Source: Martinezella tropici
GTDB lineage: Bacteria; Pseudomonadota; Alphaproteobacteria; Rhizobiales; Rhizobiaceae
Direction of reading: 5' to 3'
Length of the DNA: 64,000 nucleotides
NCBI RefSeq assembly: GCF_003287875.1
Contig: NZ_QMKK01000048.1
Span: 124,001 to 188,000 of the forward strand
Part shown: positions 25,036 through 33,109 of the stretch, in pieces
Layout of the letters: each line of letters begins with the position of its first letter
How positions within the stretch are numbered: the stretch's first letter is position 1
Made by a program: the position numbers and the translations under genes
The notes under the pieces: generated by a model
What the model saw: the letters and a program-made list of their open reading frames with translations, nothing else
What the model was told of the DNA's origin: nothing
The model's database searches: none

Positions 25036-26241
25036 ATGAGCAAGGCTCAGAATGATGTGGTGATCACGGGTATCGGCATCGTTACCTGTCAGGGCGTTGG
25101 CAAGGACGCGCATGTCGCCCTTTTGAAGGCGGACAAGGCGCCGGCGACCATCGTCGAAACCGAGAAATTCAAGCCCTATCCCGTGCATCCGCTGCCTGAG
25201 ATCGATTGGTCGCAACAGATTCCAAAGCGGGGCGATCAGCGCCAGATGGAAAATTGGCAGCGCATTGGCGTCTTCACCGCCGGCCTTGCTCTTGACGACG
25301 CCGGCTTCAAGGACGATCTGGAAGCCTGCGGCACCATGGACATGATCGTTGCAGCCGGCGGCGGCGAGCGCGACATCAATGTCGATACGCTGATCGTCAA
25401 CGAAGGCCTGCAGCGCAATGATCGCGAATTGCTTCTGAACGAGAAGCTGACCACCGAACTGCGGCCGACTTTGTTCCTGGCGCAGCTTTCCAACCTGCTT
25501 GCCGGCAATATTTCGATCGTCCACAAGGTCACGGGCTCGTCGCGCACCTTCATGGGTGAGGAAGCCGCTGGTATTTCCGCCGTCGAGACCGCTTTTCATC
25601 GCATCAAGTCGGGCGAATCGAGCCATGCCCTGGTGGGGGGCGCCTTTTCCGCTGAAAGACTGGACATGATCCTGCTGATCGAGGCGATCAATGCCCACGC
25701 TCAGGGTGACTGGCATCCCGTCTGGTCGCGCAAGCCGGAAGACGGCGGCATGATCATGGGATCGCTGAGCGCCTTCCTCGTTCTTGAATCGCGTGCCCAT
25801 GCCGAAGGCCGCGGCGCGCATATCTATGCAACCATCGATGCCGTCGAGGGCGATCGCGGCCGGCGCGACGAGGGCAAGTTCGAAGCGCGGTTGGAGCGCC
25901 TGCTCGCACCGGCAGCCAAGCAGGCGTCGGGCGACGCGACAGTCGTTTTTTCCGGCACGACGGCCATCCCCGGCTTGGCCCAGCGCGAAAAGACGGTGCT
26001 CGAGGCGCAGCTTCCGGGCTCGGCCATCCGCGCCTATTCCGGTATTTCCGGACACGGGCTGGAAAGCCAGTTCCCGCTCGGGCTCGCCTTTGCGGCGCTC
26101 GCCGTCGCCAGCCAGGCCAAGGTGCCGCCCTTCGATGCCGCGCATGAAAAGCCGATGGCGACGGGTGCTCGCAAGGCTGTGGTGACGACCGTCGGGCATT
26201 CGCGCGGTGAAGGCATCGCCGTAATTTCCGCTGAAGCGTGA
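25036..26241 (+). CDS. fabF2: Ketoacyl-ACP synthase-like protein lacking the catalytic cysteine (FabF2 / chain-length-factor-like)
   Basis: A 401-residue thiolase-fold protein of the KAS II family. The start VVITGIGIVTCQG and the C-terminal GEGIAVISAEA are KAS-like. However, at the nucleophile position the usual TACASG reads TGSSRT (residues 166-171), so the catalytic Cys is replaced by Ser168. The first active-site His motif (NAHGTST) is also lost, reading FSGTTAI; the second His region (SGHGLES) is kept. This matches a chain-length-factor-like or otherwise non-condensing partner, most likely pairing with the intact FabF1 encoded 10 bases downstream. The length is slightly shorter than FabF1. 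Confidence 0.9.
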   Translation: MSKAQNDVVITGIGIVTCQGVGKDAHVALLKADKAPATIVETEKFKPYPVHPLPEIDWSQQIPKRGDQRQMENWQRIGVFTAGLALDDAGFKDDLEACGTMDMIVAAGGGERDINVDTLIVNEGLQRNDRELLLNEKLTTELRPTLFLAQLSNLLAGNISIVHKVTGSSRTFMGEEAAGISAVETAFHRIKSGESSHALVGGAFSAERLDMILLIEAINAHAQGDWHPVWSRKPEDGGMIMGSLSAFLVLESRAHAEGRGAHIYATIDAVEGDRGRRDEGKFEARLERLLAPAAKQASGDATVVFSGTTAIPGLAQREKTVLEAQLPGSAIRAYSGISGHGLESQFPLGLAFAALAVASQAKVPPFDAAHEKPMATGARKAVVTTVGHSRGEGIAVISAEA

Positions 26242-26251
26242 GGAGCAGGAT

Positions 26252-27532
26252 ATGACCGCTTACAAGGATCATCTTGGACGTCCGATCGTCGCCGTCACCG
26301 GCATGGGGATCATCACGTCGCTGGGGCAGGGCCTGCAGGATAACTGGAACGCGCTTTCCTCCGGCACGTCAGGCATTCACGGTATCACGCGCTTCCCGAC
26401 GGACGGCCTTTCGACGCGTATCGCCGGCACGGTGGATTTCATCGATATTCCCGTCCCGAACGCTGTCGAGCGCTCCTACGCCTTCGCCCGCGAAACAACC
26501 ATCGAAGCGCTGGCCCAGGCCGGGATTTCTGGCGATTTCGACGCGCCGCTGTTCCTGGCTGCACCGCCGATCGAGCCGGAATGGAGCGCGCGTTTCGAGC
26601 TCGCCGACCGCTCGCCGCCGGCCGATCATCAGGGCGACGCCTATGAGCGTTTCCTTGCGGCCATGCGCCAGCGTCCGGATCCGGCCTTCCATGAAGCGGC
26701 ACTTTTCGGCGCCATTTCCGAACGCCTTGCCGATCGCTTTGGCACGCGCGGCCTGCCGGTGACGCTGTCGACAGCCTGTGCATCGGGTGTGACCGCCATT
26801 CAGCTCGGTATCGAGGCGATCCGGCAGGGCCGCACGACGCGGGCGCTGACGGTTGCGACCGATGGTTCGTTGAGTGCCGAAGCACTGATCCGCTTCTCGC
26901 TGCTGTCGGCGCTGTCGACGCAGAACGATCCGCCGACCAAGGCCTCCAAGCCGTTCAGCAAGGATCGTGACGGCTTTGTCATCGCCGAAGGGGCGGCGAC
27001 GCTGGTGCTGGAATCGCTCGAAGCGGCAGTCGCGCGCGGTGCGAAGATCCTGGGCATCATGAAGGGTGCGGGCGACAAGGCCGACTCCTTCCATCGCACG
27101 CGCTCTTCGCCCGATGGCGGCCCGGCGATTGCGACGATCCGGGCGGCACTTGCCGATGCCGGCATGGCAGAGGCCGATATCGGCTACATCAACGCTCACG
27201 GCACTTCGACGCCGGAGAACGACAAGATGGAATATGGTGCGATGTCCGCGGTCTTCGGCGAGCGGCTTCCGAACATCCCCGTCTCATCGAACAAGTCGAT
27301 GATCGGGCATACGCTGACGGCGGCCGGCGCAGTCGAAGCGGTGTTCTCGCTGCAGACCATGCTGACCGGCACTCTGCCGCCGACCATCAACTACAACAAT
27401 CCGGATCCGTCGATCATCCTCGACGTGGTGCCGAACAAGAAGCGTGAAAAGCAGGTGAATGCCGTTCTTTCGAATTCTTTCGGGTTCGGCGGCCAGAATG
27501 CCAGCCTTGTCATGGCGCTTGAACCGGCTTAA
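26252..27532 (+). CDS. fabF1: 3-oxoacyl-ACP synthase II, FabF1 (VLCFA cluster)
   Basis: A 426-residue condensing enzyme with all catalytic residues: Cys176 in STACASGVTAIQLG, His316 in INAHGTSTPEN and His353 in MIGHTLTAAGAVE, and the C-terminal SFGFGGQNASLV. It should elongate the acyl chain on AcpXL with malonyl units, probably as a heterodimer with the Cys-less FabF2 gene just before it. AGGAGCAGGAT precedes the ATG. An insertion around residues 100-145 compared with housekeeping FabF is consistent with this sub-family. Confidence 0.95.
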   Translation: MTAYKDHLGRPIVAVTGMGIITSLGQGLQDNWNALSSGTSGIHGITRFPTDGLSTRIAGTVDFIDIPVPNAVERSYAFARETTIEALAQAGISGDFDAPLFLAAPPIEPEWSARFELADRSPPADHQGDAYERFLAAMRQRPDPAFHEAALFGAISERLADRFGTRGLPVTLSTACASGVTAIQLGIEAIRQGRTTRALTVATDGSLSAEALIRFSLLSALSTQNDPPTKASKPFSKDRDGFVIAEGAATLVLESLEAAVARGAKILGIMKGAGDKADSFHRTRSSPDGGPAIATIRAALADAGMAEADIGYINAHGTSTPENDKMEYGAMSAVFGERLPNIPVSSNKSMIGHTLTAAGAVEAVFSLQTMLTGTLPPTINYNNPDPSIILDVVPNKKREKQVNAVLSNSFGFGGQNASLVMALEPA

Positions 27533-27586
27533 TCGGACGTCTGAAAAACAGAATACAACTGCGCCCGAGGGGCGAGGGACTTTGCC

Positions 27587-28615
27587 ATGCGTGCTTTGCA
27601 ACTGATCGACGACCGCAAACTTGAGATCACCGATCTGCCGGAGCCGGATGCGCCGGGCGCAGGTGAGGTGACCCTGCGCGTCAAGGCCGTCGCGCTCAAC
27701 CATATCGATGTCTGGGGATGGCGCGGCATGGCGTTCGCCAAGCGCAAGATGCCGCTGGTCATCGGCGCCGAGGCTGCTGGCGTCGTCGAAGCGATCGGCC
27801 CGGGCGTTGCCAACGTCCTGCCTGGGCAGCTCGTATCGATCTACGGTGCGCAGACCTGCGGGCTTTGCCGCCATTGCCGAGAAGGCCGCGACAATCTCTG
27901 CGAACATGTCAGCGGTGTGCACGGCTTCCATCTCGATGGTTTCGCGCAGGAGAAGGTCAATCTCCCGGCTCGCCTGCTTGTCCCGGCGCCTCCCGGCGTC
28001 GACGCGATCGGCGCGGCCCTTGCTCCCGTCACCTTCGGCACCGTCGAGCATATGCTCTTCGACAATGCCAAGCTCGAACCGGGCGAGACGATCCTCGTTC
28101 ACGCGGGCGGCTCGGGTATCGGTACCGCCGCAATCCAGCTTGCCAAGAAGATCGGCTGCACCGTGATCACCACCGTCGGTTCCGATGACAAGATCGAAAA
28201 GGCGAAGGCACTCGGCGCCGATCACGTCATCAATTACCGCACCGACCGCTTCGAGGGCGTCGTGCGCAAGCTGACGAAGAAGAAGGGGGTCGACGTGGTC
28301 TTCGAACATGTCGGCAAGGATACGTGGGCAGGCTCCATGCTCTGCATGAAGCGTGGCGGACGTCTCGTCACCTGCGGCTCGACCTCGGGCGTTTCGACCG
28401 ATATCAATCTGATGATGCTGTTCCAGCAGCAATTGAAGCTGCTCGGCTCCTTCGGTTGCCGCATGGAGAACATGGCCAATGCCATGCAGAAGATGGCGCG
28501 CGGCCTCGTTCACCCTGTGATCGATACCGAAGTCGGCTTCAATGATATCGATCGAGCGCTGGAGCGGATGGAATCGCGCCAGATCTTCGGCAAGATCATC
28601 CTGAAGATGGACTGA
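27587..28615 (+). CDS. Zinc-type alcohol dehydrogenase/quinone reductase-like protein of the VLCFA cluster
   Basis: A 342-residue medium-chain dehydrogenase. Structural zinc ligands are present (Cys91, 94, 97 and 105 in CGLCRHCREGRDNLC), as is the NAD(P) Rossmann motif HAGGSGIGTAAIQLAKK. The catalytic zinc ligands are not: the position of the usual Cys reads LNHIDVWG and the GHE motif reads GAEAAG. It may therefore act like a zinc-free enoyl or quinone reductase, and an enoyl-reduction step is the one elongation step with no other candidate in the cluster; that is inference. It lies 54 bases after fabF1 and 5 before lpxXL. Confidence 0.85.
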   Translation: MRALQLIDDRKLEITDLPEPDAPGAGEVTLRVKAVALNHIDVWGWRGMAFAKRKMPLVIGAEAAGVVEAIGPGVANVLPGQLVSIYGAQTCGLCRHCREGRDNLCEHVSGVHGFHLDGFAQEKVNLPARLLVPAPPGVDAIGAALAPVTFGTVEHMLFDNAKLEPGETILVHAGGSGIGTAAIQLAKKIGCTVITTVGSDDKIEKAKALGADHVINYRTDRFEGVVRKLTKKKGVDVVFEHVGKDTWAGSMLCMKRGGRLVTCGSTSGVSTDINLMMLFQQQLKLLGSFGCRMENMANAMQKMARGLVHPVIDTEVGFNDIDRALERMESRQIFGKIILKMD

Positions 28616-28620
28616 GCCGC

Positions 28621-29553
28621 GTGAAGCTTTTCATCACCCGGATCGTCCTTGCGCTCAGAAATTTCCGGCAGTGGCTGGTGGCGCAGGTCATTTTCGGATT
28701 TCTCAATTTCCTGAAGCTGTTTCCGGCAGATGCGGGCATCAATTTTGCCGATCGGCTGACCCGCAGGATTGGCCCGCGCATGCGCCGGCATCAGCTGATG
28801 CTGACCAATCTGCGCAATGCCTTTCCGGAAAAGAGCGAGAGCGAAATCGAGGAGATCGCACGCGCAAGCTGGGGGAATATGGGCCGGCTCGCGGCCGAAT
28901 ATGTCTTTCTCGACCGGCTTTTCGACTTCGATCCCCATAGCGACAAGCCCGGGCGAATCGAAGTTTCAGGCATTCCGATCTTCCTCGATCTCAGGGACAA
29001 TCCTCGGCCGTTCATCGTCTTTACCGGACATACCGGCAATTTCGAGCTGCTGCCTGTCGCGGGCGCCGCTTTCGGCCTGACGGTGACCGTATTGTTCCGT
29101 CCGCCGAACAACCCCTATGTCGCGAAGAAGGTCTTTGACTTTCGCGCCAAGCGCATGGGCAATCTTGTACCGTCCCACGCCGGATCATCCTTCAGCCTTG
29201 CGAGAGAATTGGAGGCGGGTCGCGGTGTCGGCGTGCTGGTCGATCAGAAATTTCGCAAGGGCCTGAAAACCCGATTCTTTGGCCGGGATGTGAAGACGAA
29301 TCCGCTTTTGCCGAAACTTGTGCGCCAGTTCAATTGCGAGGTCTACCCGGCCCGCTGCATCCGGCTGCCCGGCAATCGCTACCGGCTGGAAATCGAGCCG
29401 AAGCTAGAGATGCCGCGCAACGAGGCCGGCGGTCTCGATCTGACGGCAACGGCGCAGATGCTGAACGACAAGGTGGAGAGCTGGGTGAGGGAAAATCCCG
29501 AGCAGTGGCTCTGGTATCACGATCGCTGGAATATCAAGAAAACCGTTTTCTAG
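28621..29553 (+). CDS. lpxXL: Lipid A very-long-chain acyltransferase LpxXL (LpxL/HtrB family)
   Basis: A 310-residue inner-membrane acyltransferase. A hydrophobic N-terminal segment (residues about 15-35) anchors it. The catalytic HX4E motif is at His137-Glu142 in FTGHTGNFELLPVAG, followed by the family motifs RPPNNPYV and GVLVDQKFRKG, and it ends with PEQWLWYHDRWNIKK. It transfers the 27-hydroxy-C28 chain from AcpXL to lipid A. GTG start, five bases after the dehydrogenase stop; it closes the acpXL operon. Confidence 0.94.
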   Translation: MKLFITRIVLALRNFRQWLVAQVIFGFLNFLKLFPADAGINFADRLTRRIGPRMRRHQLMLTNLRNAFPEKSESEIEEIARASWGNMGRLAAEYVFLDRLFDFDPHSDKPGRIEVSGIPIFLDLRDNPRPFIVFTGHTGNFELLPVAGAAFGLTVTVLFRPPNNPYVAKKVFDFRAKRMGNLVPSHAGSSFSLARELEAGRGVGVLVDQKFRKGLKTRFFGRDVKTNPLLPKLVRQFNCEVYPARCIRLPGNRYRLEIEPKLEMPRNEAGGLDLTATAQMLNDKVESWVRENPEQWLWYHDRWNIKKTVF

Positions 29554-29702
29554 GCCCGAATTCCGGCGCGTGCGCGACGAATCTGTGCGCGGATTTGCAT
29601 CCTGTCTTTCATGCAGTCGTTGCTGTCGGTAAGCCTTGCTTTCCAGAAAATTCTCCTTTCCCGAGAACTTCCGTTCATCCGGATTGAAAGTGGAGGTAAG
29701 TC

Positions 29703-29753
29703 ATGTTAATTCACAATGTAGAAAGTTTGGTGAGAATGCGGACACCAAACTGA
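29703..29753 (+). CDS. Possible 16-residue upstream peptide before the PAS gene
   Basis: An ATG with GGAGG six bases upstream opens a 16-codon frame (begins MLIHNVESLVRMR) ending in TGA. It lies in the 270-base gap between lpxXL and the PAS gene. The ribosome binding site is as good as that of any neighbour, but the frame is so short that chance cannot be excluded. The surrounding gap holds no other recognisable element. Confidence 0.25.
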   Translation: MLIHNVESLVRMRTPN

Positions 29754-29826
29754 ATATCCTTGGGCATGGCAACGCCGGGAAACGAGGCCCCTGCGTCCTG
29801 TTGTGTTCAGGGACAGGAGGGCAATT

Positions 29827-30549
29827 TTGCTGGCACTCTTTCATGCCTTCTCCACGAAATGTAATCAGATTCAGCGTGCGATAAAACTTGGCGACGATGA
29901 GCTTGTAGCGTCGCTTGATAGCGAATTAGAGCCACTTATCGCGGCGATCCTGGCCTATAAGGCCACGAGTCTGCTCGAAATCTACATGCAGCTCCAGTTC
30001 ATGAACAATCTCATCCGGGAAGAAGCGGATGATCGGTCGCGAGTGATGCATAATTCCGCTTCGCTTTCGGTGCTGATCGACCGTTATTTCGGTGGCGCAA
30101 ACCAAGCGGCCAGCGAAGTCCTACGGGCATTTTCGAGTGAGAAAACCAGTCTCGACAATGAGTTGGGATTCGGGGAAGGCAGCGTTTTGAACGATGTCAT
30201 TCTGGATAGCTTGCCGGATCGCGTTGCGGTCGTCACGCAGGACTATCGCTATCTCTACAGCAACGCGGCCAATTCGGAATTTCTGAAATCGAAACCGATG
30301 GAGCTCGTCGGGCGTCATATCTCCGAATTCATCGGTTCCGACTATTTCGAAAGCAGTGTGAAGGCGAAGCTCGATGCCTGCTTTGCCGGCGAGAAGGTGG
30401 AGTGTCTCTATCCATCCTTTCGTCAGGTGGAGTCCGGCAAGGTGCTTCACTGCACGATGACGCCGCTGCGTGCCAAGACAGAGGTGATCGGCGCGCTACT
30501 CGTCATGCATGAGATCATCGCCGTTCCCACCGGCATGCTGGTGGCCTGA
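29827..30549 (+). CDS. PAS-domain protein of unknown function
   Basis: A 240-residue cytoplasmic protein. Residues about 1-115 are helical and of unknown type (AILAYKATSLLEIYMQLQF, HNSASLSVLIDRYFGG). Residues about 125-230 are a PAS domain: VILDSLPDRVAVVTQDYRY, YSNAANSEFLKSKP, ELVGRHISEFIG, then LRAKTEVIGALLVMHEI. No output domain (kinase, cyclase, EAL) follows, so it may modulate a partner. The best start is TTG at 29827 with GGAGG six bases upstream; a GTG eight codons earlier lacks a site. Convergent with the small Cys protein gene eight bases downstream. Confidence 0.75.
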   Translation: MLALFHAFSTKCNQIQRAIKLGDDELVASLDSELEPLIAAILAYKATSLLEIYMQLQFMNNLIREEADDRSRVMHNSASLSVLIDRYFGGANQAASEVLRAFSSEKTSLDNELGFGEGSVLNDVILDSLPDRVAVVTQDYRYLYSNAANSEFLKSKPMELVGRHISEFIGSDYFESSVKAKLDACFAGEKVECLYPSFRQVESGKVLHCTMTPLRAKTEVIGALLVMHEIIAVPTGMLVA

Positions 30550-30557
30550 ACGCACGT

Positions 30558-30740
30558 TCAGGCCCCAAACAGCAATTTTCCGACCACATCCGTCATCAGG
30601 CGAGGATTCGTTTCGCCTGATTTTCTGTCTGTCTGGTCCGGCTCGGCCGCAGCGGATCGCAATCCGTCGTCCTCGGGAGTGTCATCGCTCCCGCACTCGA
30701 AGCATTGGCAGCGAAACCTGATCACTTTCGGCTTTTTCAT
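30558..30740 (-). CDS. Small Cys-rich protein coupled to the COG0523 GTPase
   Basis: A 60-residue protein beginning MKKPKVIRFRCQCFECGSDD, with three cysteines in CxCxxC near residue 11 and no other recognisable feature; the rest is acidic and hydrophilic. Its ATG overlaps the stop of the GTPase gene as ATGA, so it is translated with it. Since that gene is preceded by a Zur-like site, this may be a zinc-binding partner or client made under zinc shortage, but the family is not recognised. Confidence 0.6.
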   Translation of the reverse strand: MKKPKVIRFRCQCFECGSDDTPEDDGLRSAAAEPDQTDRKSGETNPRLMTDVVGKLLFGA

Positions 30741-31942
30741 GCCGTCGGCCCGTTCCAGCTTGCAAAGGAATCGGGCAGGTCCCGCCAACGTTCCGGCGTG
30801 AAACGATCCGCCTCGACAAGACAAGCGTCCAGCTCGGTCGTGATCTGCTTCTCATTCATCGGGTCGGCGCCGATGAATACCAATTCCTGGCGGCGATCGC
30901 CCCAAATCGGATCGAGATAGGGCGCGAGGGCGCGTTTGAAGGAGGGATCGCGCGGCCATTGATCCTCAGGCACGGCAGCCCACCAGAGACCCATCTTGCT
31001 CGTGCGGACAAGCGCGCCGGCCTGGCTCATCTCGCCGACATAAAAGGGCCGGGTTGCAAGCCAGAAGAAGCCCTTGGCGCGGACGACGCCCGGCCAGGAG
31101 CGATTGAGAAAGGCTTGAAATTTCGTGGGATCGAACGGTTTTTTCGCGCGGTAGACGAAGGAGCGAATGCCGTATTCTTCCGTTTCGGGAACGTGATCCT
31201 TGAAGCCGTGCAGTTCCTTGTACCAGAGCGGATGGGTCTCGGCTCGATCGATGTCGAAGCGGCCGGTGCCGAGAACCTCCGTCGGTTCGATCGCGCCGAA
31301 ATCCGCCTCGATGAGACGAGCATCGGGGTTGAGGCCGACGATGATCTTGCGGGCGGCGTCGCGTTGTCCAGCCGTTGCCGAACCGACCTTGTTCAGGATC
31401 ACGACATCGGCAAATTCTATCTGCTCGACCAGGAGATCGACGATGGTCCGGTTGTCGCCGTCGCCGGCGGTTTCACCTCGGTCGGCCAGGAAATCCGTCG
31501 AACCATAGTCGGCAAGAAGATTGGCCGCATCGACGACGGTCACCATCGTATCAAGCCTGGCAACGTCGGAGAGGCTGCTGCCATCCTCGTCGCGGAACTC
31601 GAAGGTGGTGGCAACGGGCAGGGGCTCGGCAATGCCTGTGGATTCGATCAGCAGATAGTCGAAGCGATCCTGCTCCGCGAGCTGGCGGACTTCCTTCAGC
31701 AGGTCGTCGCGCAATGTGCAACAGATGCAGCCATTGGTCATCTCGACGAGCTGTTCCTCCGTGCGCGAGAGATTGGCGCCGCCATCGCGCACCAGCGCCG
31801 CATCGATATTTACTTCGCTCATGTCGTTGACGATGACGGCGACACGCAAGCCTTCACGATTGTTGAGGATATGGTTGAGCAGCGTCGTCTTGCCGGCGCC
31901 AAGGAAACCGGAGAGGACGGTGACCGGAAGCTTCTTGTTCAT
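30737..31942 (-). CDS. COG0523 G3E GTPase, probable zinc metallochaperone
   Basis: A 401-residue CobW-like GTPase. P-loop GFLGAGKTT is at residues 12-20; the CxCC metal motif is Cys72-x-Cys74-Cys75 in TNGCICCTLRDDLL; ESTGIAEP and NKVG follow as G-protein motifs. The C-terminal domain (SRPWPGVVRAKGFFWLATRP-type region) is the CobW_C domain. Next to znuA, znuCB and zur and preceded by a Zur-like palindrome 14 bases before its ATG, it belongs to the zinc-starvation branch (ZigA/ZagA/ZNG1-like), not the cobalamin branch represented by cobW at 8.6 kb. Confidence 0.9.
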   Translation of the reverse strand: MNKKLPVTVLSGFLGAGKTTLLNHILNNREGLRVAVIVNDMSEVNIDAALVRDGGANLSRTEEQLVEMTNGCICCTLRDDLLKEVRQLAEQDRFDYLLIESTGIAEPLPVATTFEFRDEDGSSLSDVARLDTMVTVVDAANLLADYGSTDFLADRGETAGDGDNRTIVDLLVEQIEFADVVILNKVGSATAGQRDAARKIIVGLNPDARLIEADFGAIEPTEVLGTGRFDIDRAETHPLWYKELHGFKDHVPETEEYGIRSFVYRAKKPFDPTKFQAFLNRSWPGVVRAKGFFWLATRPFYVGEMSQAGALVRTSKMGLWWAAVPEDQWPRDPSFKRALAPYLDPIWGDRRQELVFIGADPMNEKQITTELDACLVEADRFTPERWRDLPDSFASWNGPTA

Positions 31943-31955
31943 GATAACCTCGCTC

Positions 31956-31973
31956 GTAATGTAATATCATTAC
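31956..31973. promoter_or_regulatory. Zur-like operator upstream of the GTPase gene
   Basis: GTAATG-TAATAT-CATTAC: inverted hexamers around an AT-rich six-base centre, resembling the alphaproteobacterial Zur box. It lies 14 bases upstream of the GTPase ATG, where binding would block initiation or clearance when zinc is sufficient. Confidence 0.75.
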
Positions 31974-31984
31974 ATCTGGTAAGA

Positions 31985-32011
31985 TAAAAAAAGCGAGCAT
32001 AGGGCTCGCTT
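31985..32011 (-). terminator. Rho-independent terminator of znuA
   Basis: Stem AAGCGAGC / GCTCGCTT with a five-base loop; on the minus strand it is followed by an unbroken run of seven T. It lies 24 bases after the znuA stop, so znuA and the GTPase gene are separate transcripts. Confidence 0.85.
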
Positions 32012-32034
32012 CCTTCGGCGCTACATAGCCTTAT

Positions 32035-33009
32035 TCAGGAGAGGCACTCTTTCAGAGAACTTGCGATACCGCGCATCAGGTCGAAATAGAGATCCGGCCC
32101 TTGCGGCAGCGTTGCGGCTTCAGGATCGAGGACACCAGATTTTGCGGGCGTACCTTCCAGCACCACATTGACCAGCTTCGGTTCGAATTGCGGTTCCGCG
32201 AAAACGCAGGTCGCGCCGAGATCGGCGACCTTGCTGTGGATCTCGGCGACGCGCTGTGCGCCCGGAATGGTTTCCGGCCTAACCGTAATCGAGCCGGAAA
32301 CGCGCACGCCATAGCGATGCTCGAAATACTGATAGGCGTCGTGGAAGACGATGAAAGGTTTGTCCTTCACCGGCGCGACGGCAGCGGCGATTTCGCTATC
32401 CAGAGCATCGAGCTTATCGTTCAGAGCCTTCTGGTTTGCTTCATAGGTCAGTGCATTGGCAGGGTCGGCTGCGACCAGCGACGTGGTGATCTCGGCGACC
32501 ATCGCTTTGGCGTTGTGTGGATCGAGCCAGAGATGGGTGTCGAACTCGCCGTGATCATGATCGTGGTCACCATGATCATGTGCATGGTTTTCCCCGGTCG
32601 CCGCTTCATCGCCGTCGTCATGCGGCTCGAAGGCGCCGCCTTCGCGGAATTTGAGCTTGGTGATGCCGGGCGCATCGTCGAGTTCGACGACGGTGGCGTT
32701 GGCGCCGAGGGATGCGAGCGGTTTCTCCAGGAAGGCTTCCATGCCTGGTCCGACCCAGAAAACCACCTGCGCCTGCTGGAGACTGCGGGCATTCGACGGC
32801 TTGAGCGCATAGGTATGTGGCGAGGTGGCGCCGTCAACGATCAGATCAGGTGTTCCGACCCCTTGCATGATCGCGGCGACAAGCGAATGGATCGGCTTTA
32901 TGGAGACGACGACCTTTGGTGCGTCGGCTGCCGTCGCAGTGGTACCGGCAAGCAGGCCGGAAAGCAGGAGGGTGGCGGCGAGGGGAATAAAAGCTTTTGC
33001 TGCGTTCAT
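32035..33009 (-). CDS. znuA: High-affinity zinc ABC transporter binding protein ZnuA
   Basis: A 324-residue periplasmic protein with a signal peptide (residues 1-28, cut after ATAA). Zinc-ligand regions typical of ZnuA are His41 (IKPIHS), His65 (SPHTYAL) and His159 (DTHLWLDPH), and a His/Asp-rich loop spans about residues 130-153 (ENHAHDHGDHDHDHGEF). It captures zinc for ZnuB/ZnuC. The gene is divergent from znuC; the 100-base gap holds Zur-like sites. A strong terminator follows it. Confidence 0.96.
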   Translation of the reverse strand: MNAAKAFIPLAATLLLSGLLAGTTATAADAPKVVVSIKPIHSLVAAIMQGVGTPDLIVDGATSPHTYALKPSNARSLQQAQVVFWVGPGMEAFLEKPLASLGANATVVELDDAPGITKLKFREGGAFEPHDDGDEAATGENHAHDHGDHDHDHGEFDTHLWLDPHNAKAMVAEITTSLVAADPANALTYEANQKALNDKLDALDSEIAAAVAPVKDKPFIVFHDAYQYFEHRYGVRVSGSITVRPETIPGAQRVAEIHSKVADLGATCVFAEPQFEPKLVNVVLEGTPAKSGVLDPEAATLPQGPDLYFDLMRGIASSLKECLS

Positions 33010-33034
33010 GCTAGAAATGCCCTTGAATGGGTCT

Positions 33035-33069
33035 GTTATGTTATTACATCAATTGCGTTATGCTATAAC
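33035..33069. promoter_or_regulatory. Zur-like operators in the znuA-znuC divergent promoter
   Basis: Two adjacent AT-rich palindrome-like sites: GTTATGTTATTACATC at 33035-33050 and GTTATGCTATAAC at 33057-33069. Both resemble the Zur consensus and the site before the GTPase gene. Placed between the divergent starts, they should allow one repressor to shut off znuA and znuCB-zur together. Confidence 0.75.
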
Positions 33070-33109
33070 GTGTGCGATAGCATGGCGCAATAGTGCAATT
33101 GGAAATTTC

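Noticed and set aside
30737..31942. A second cobW for cobalamin synthesis
   Set aside because: Zur-like operator and znu/zur neighbours point to zinc metabolism.
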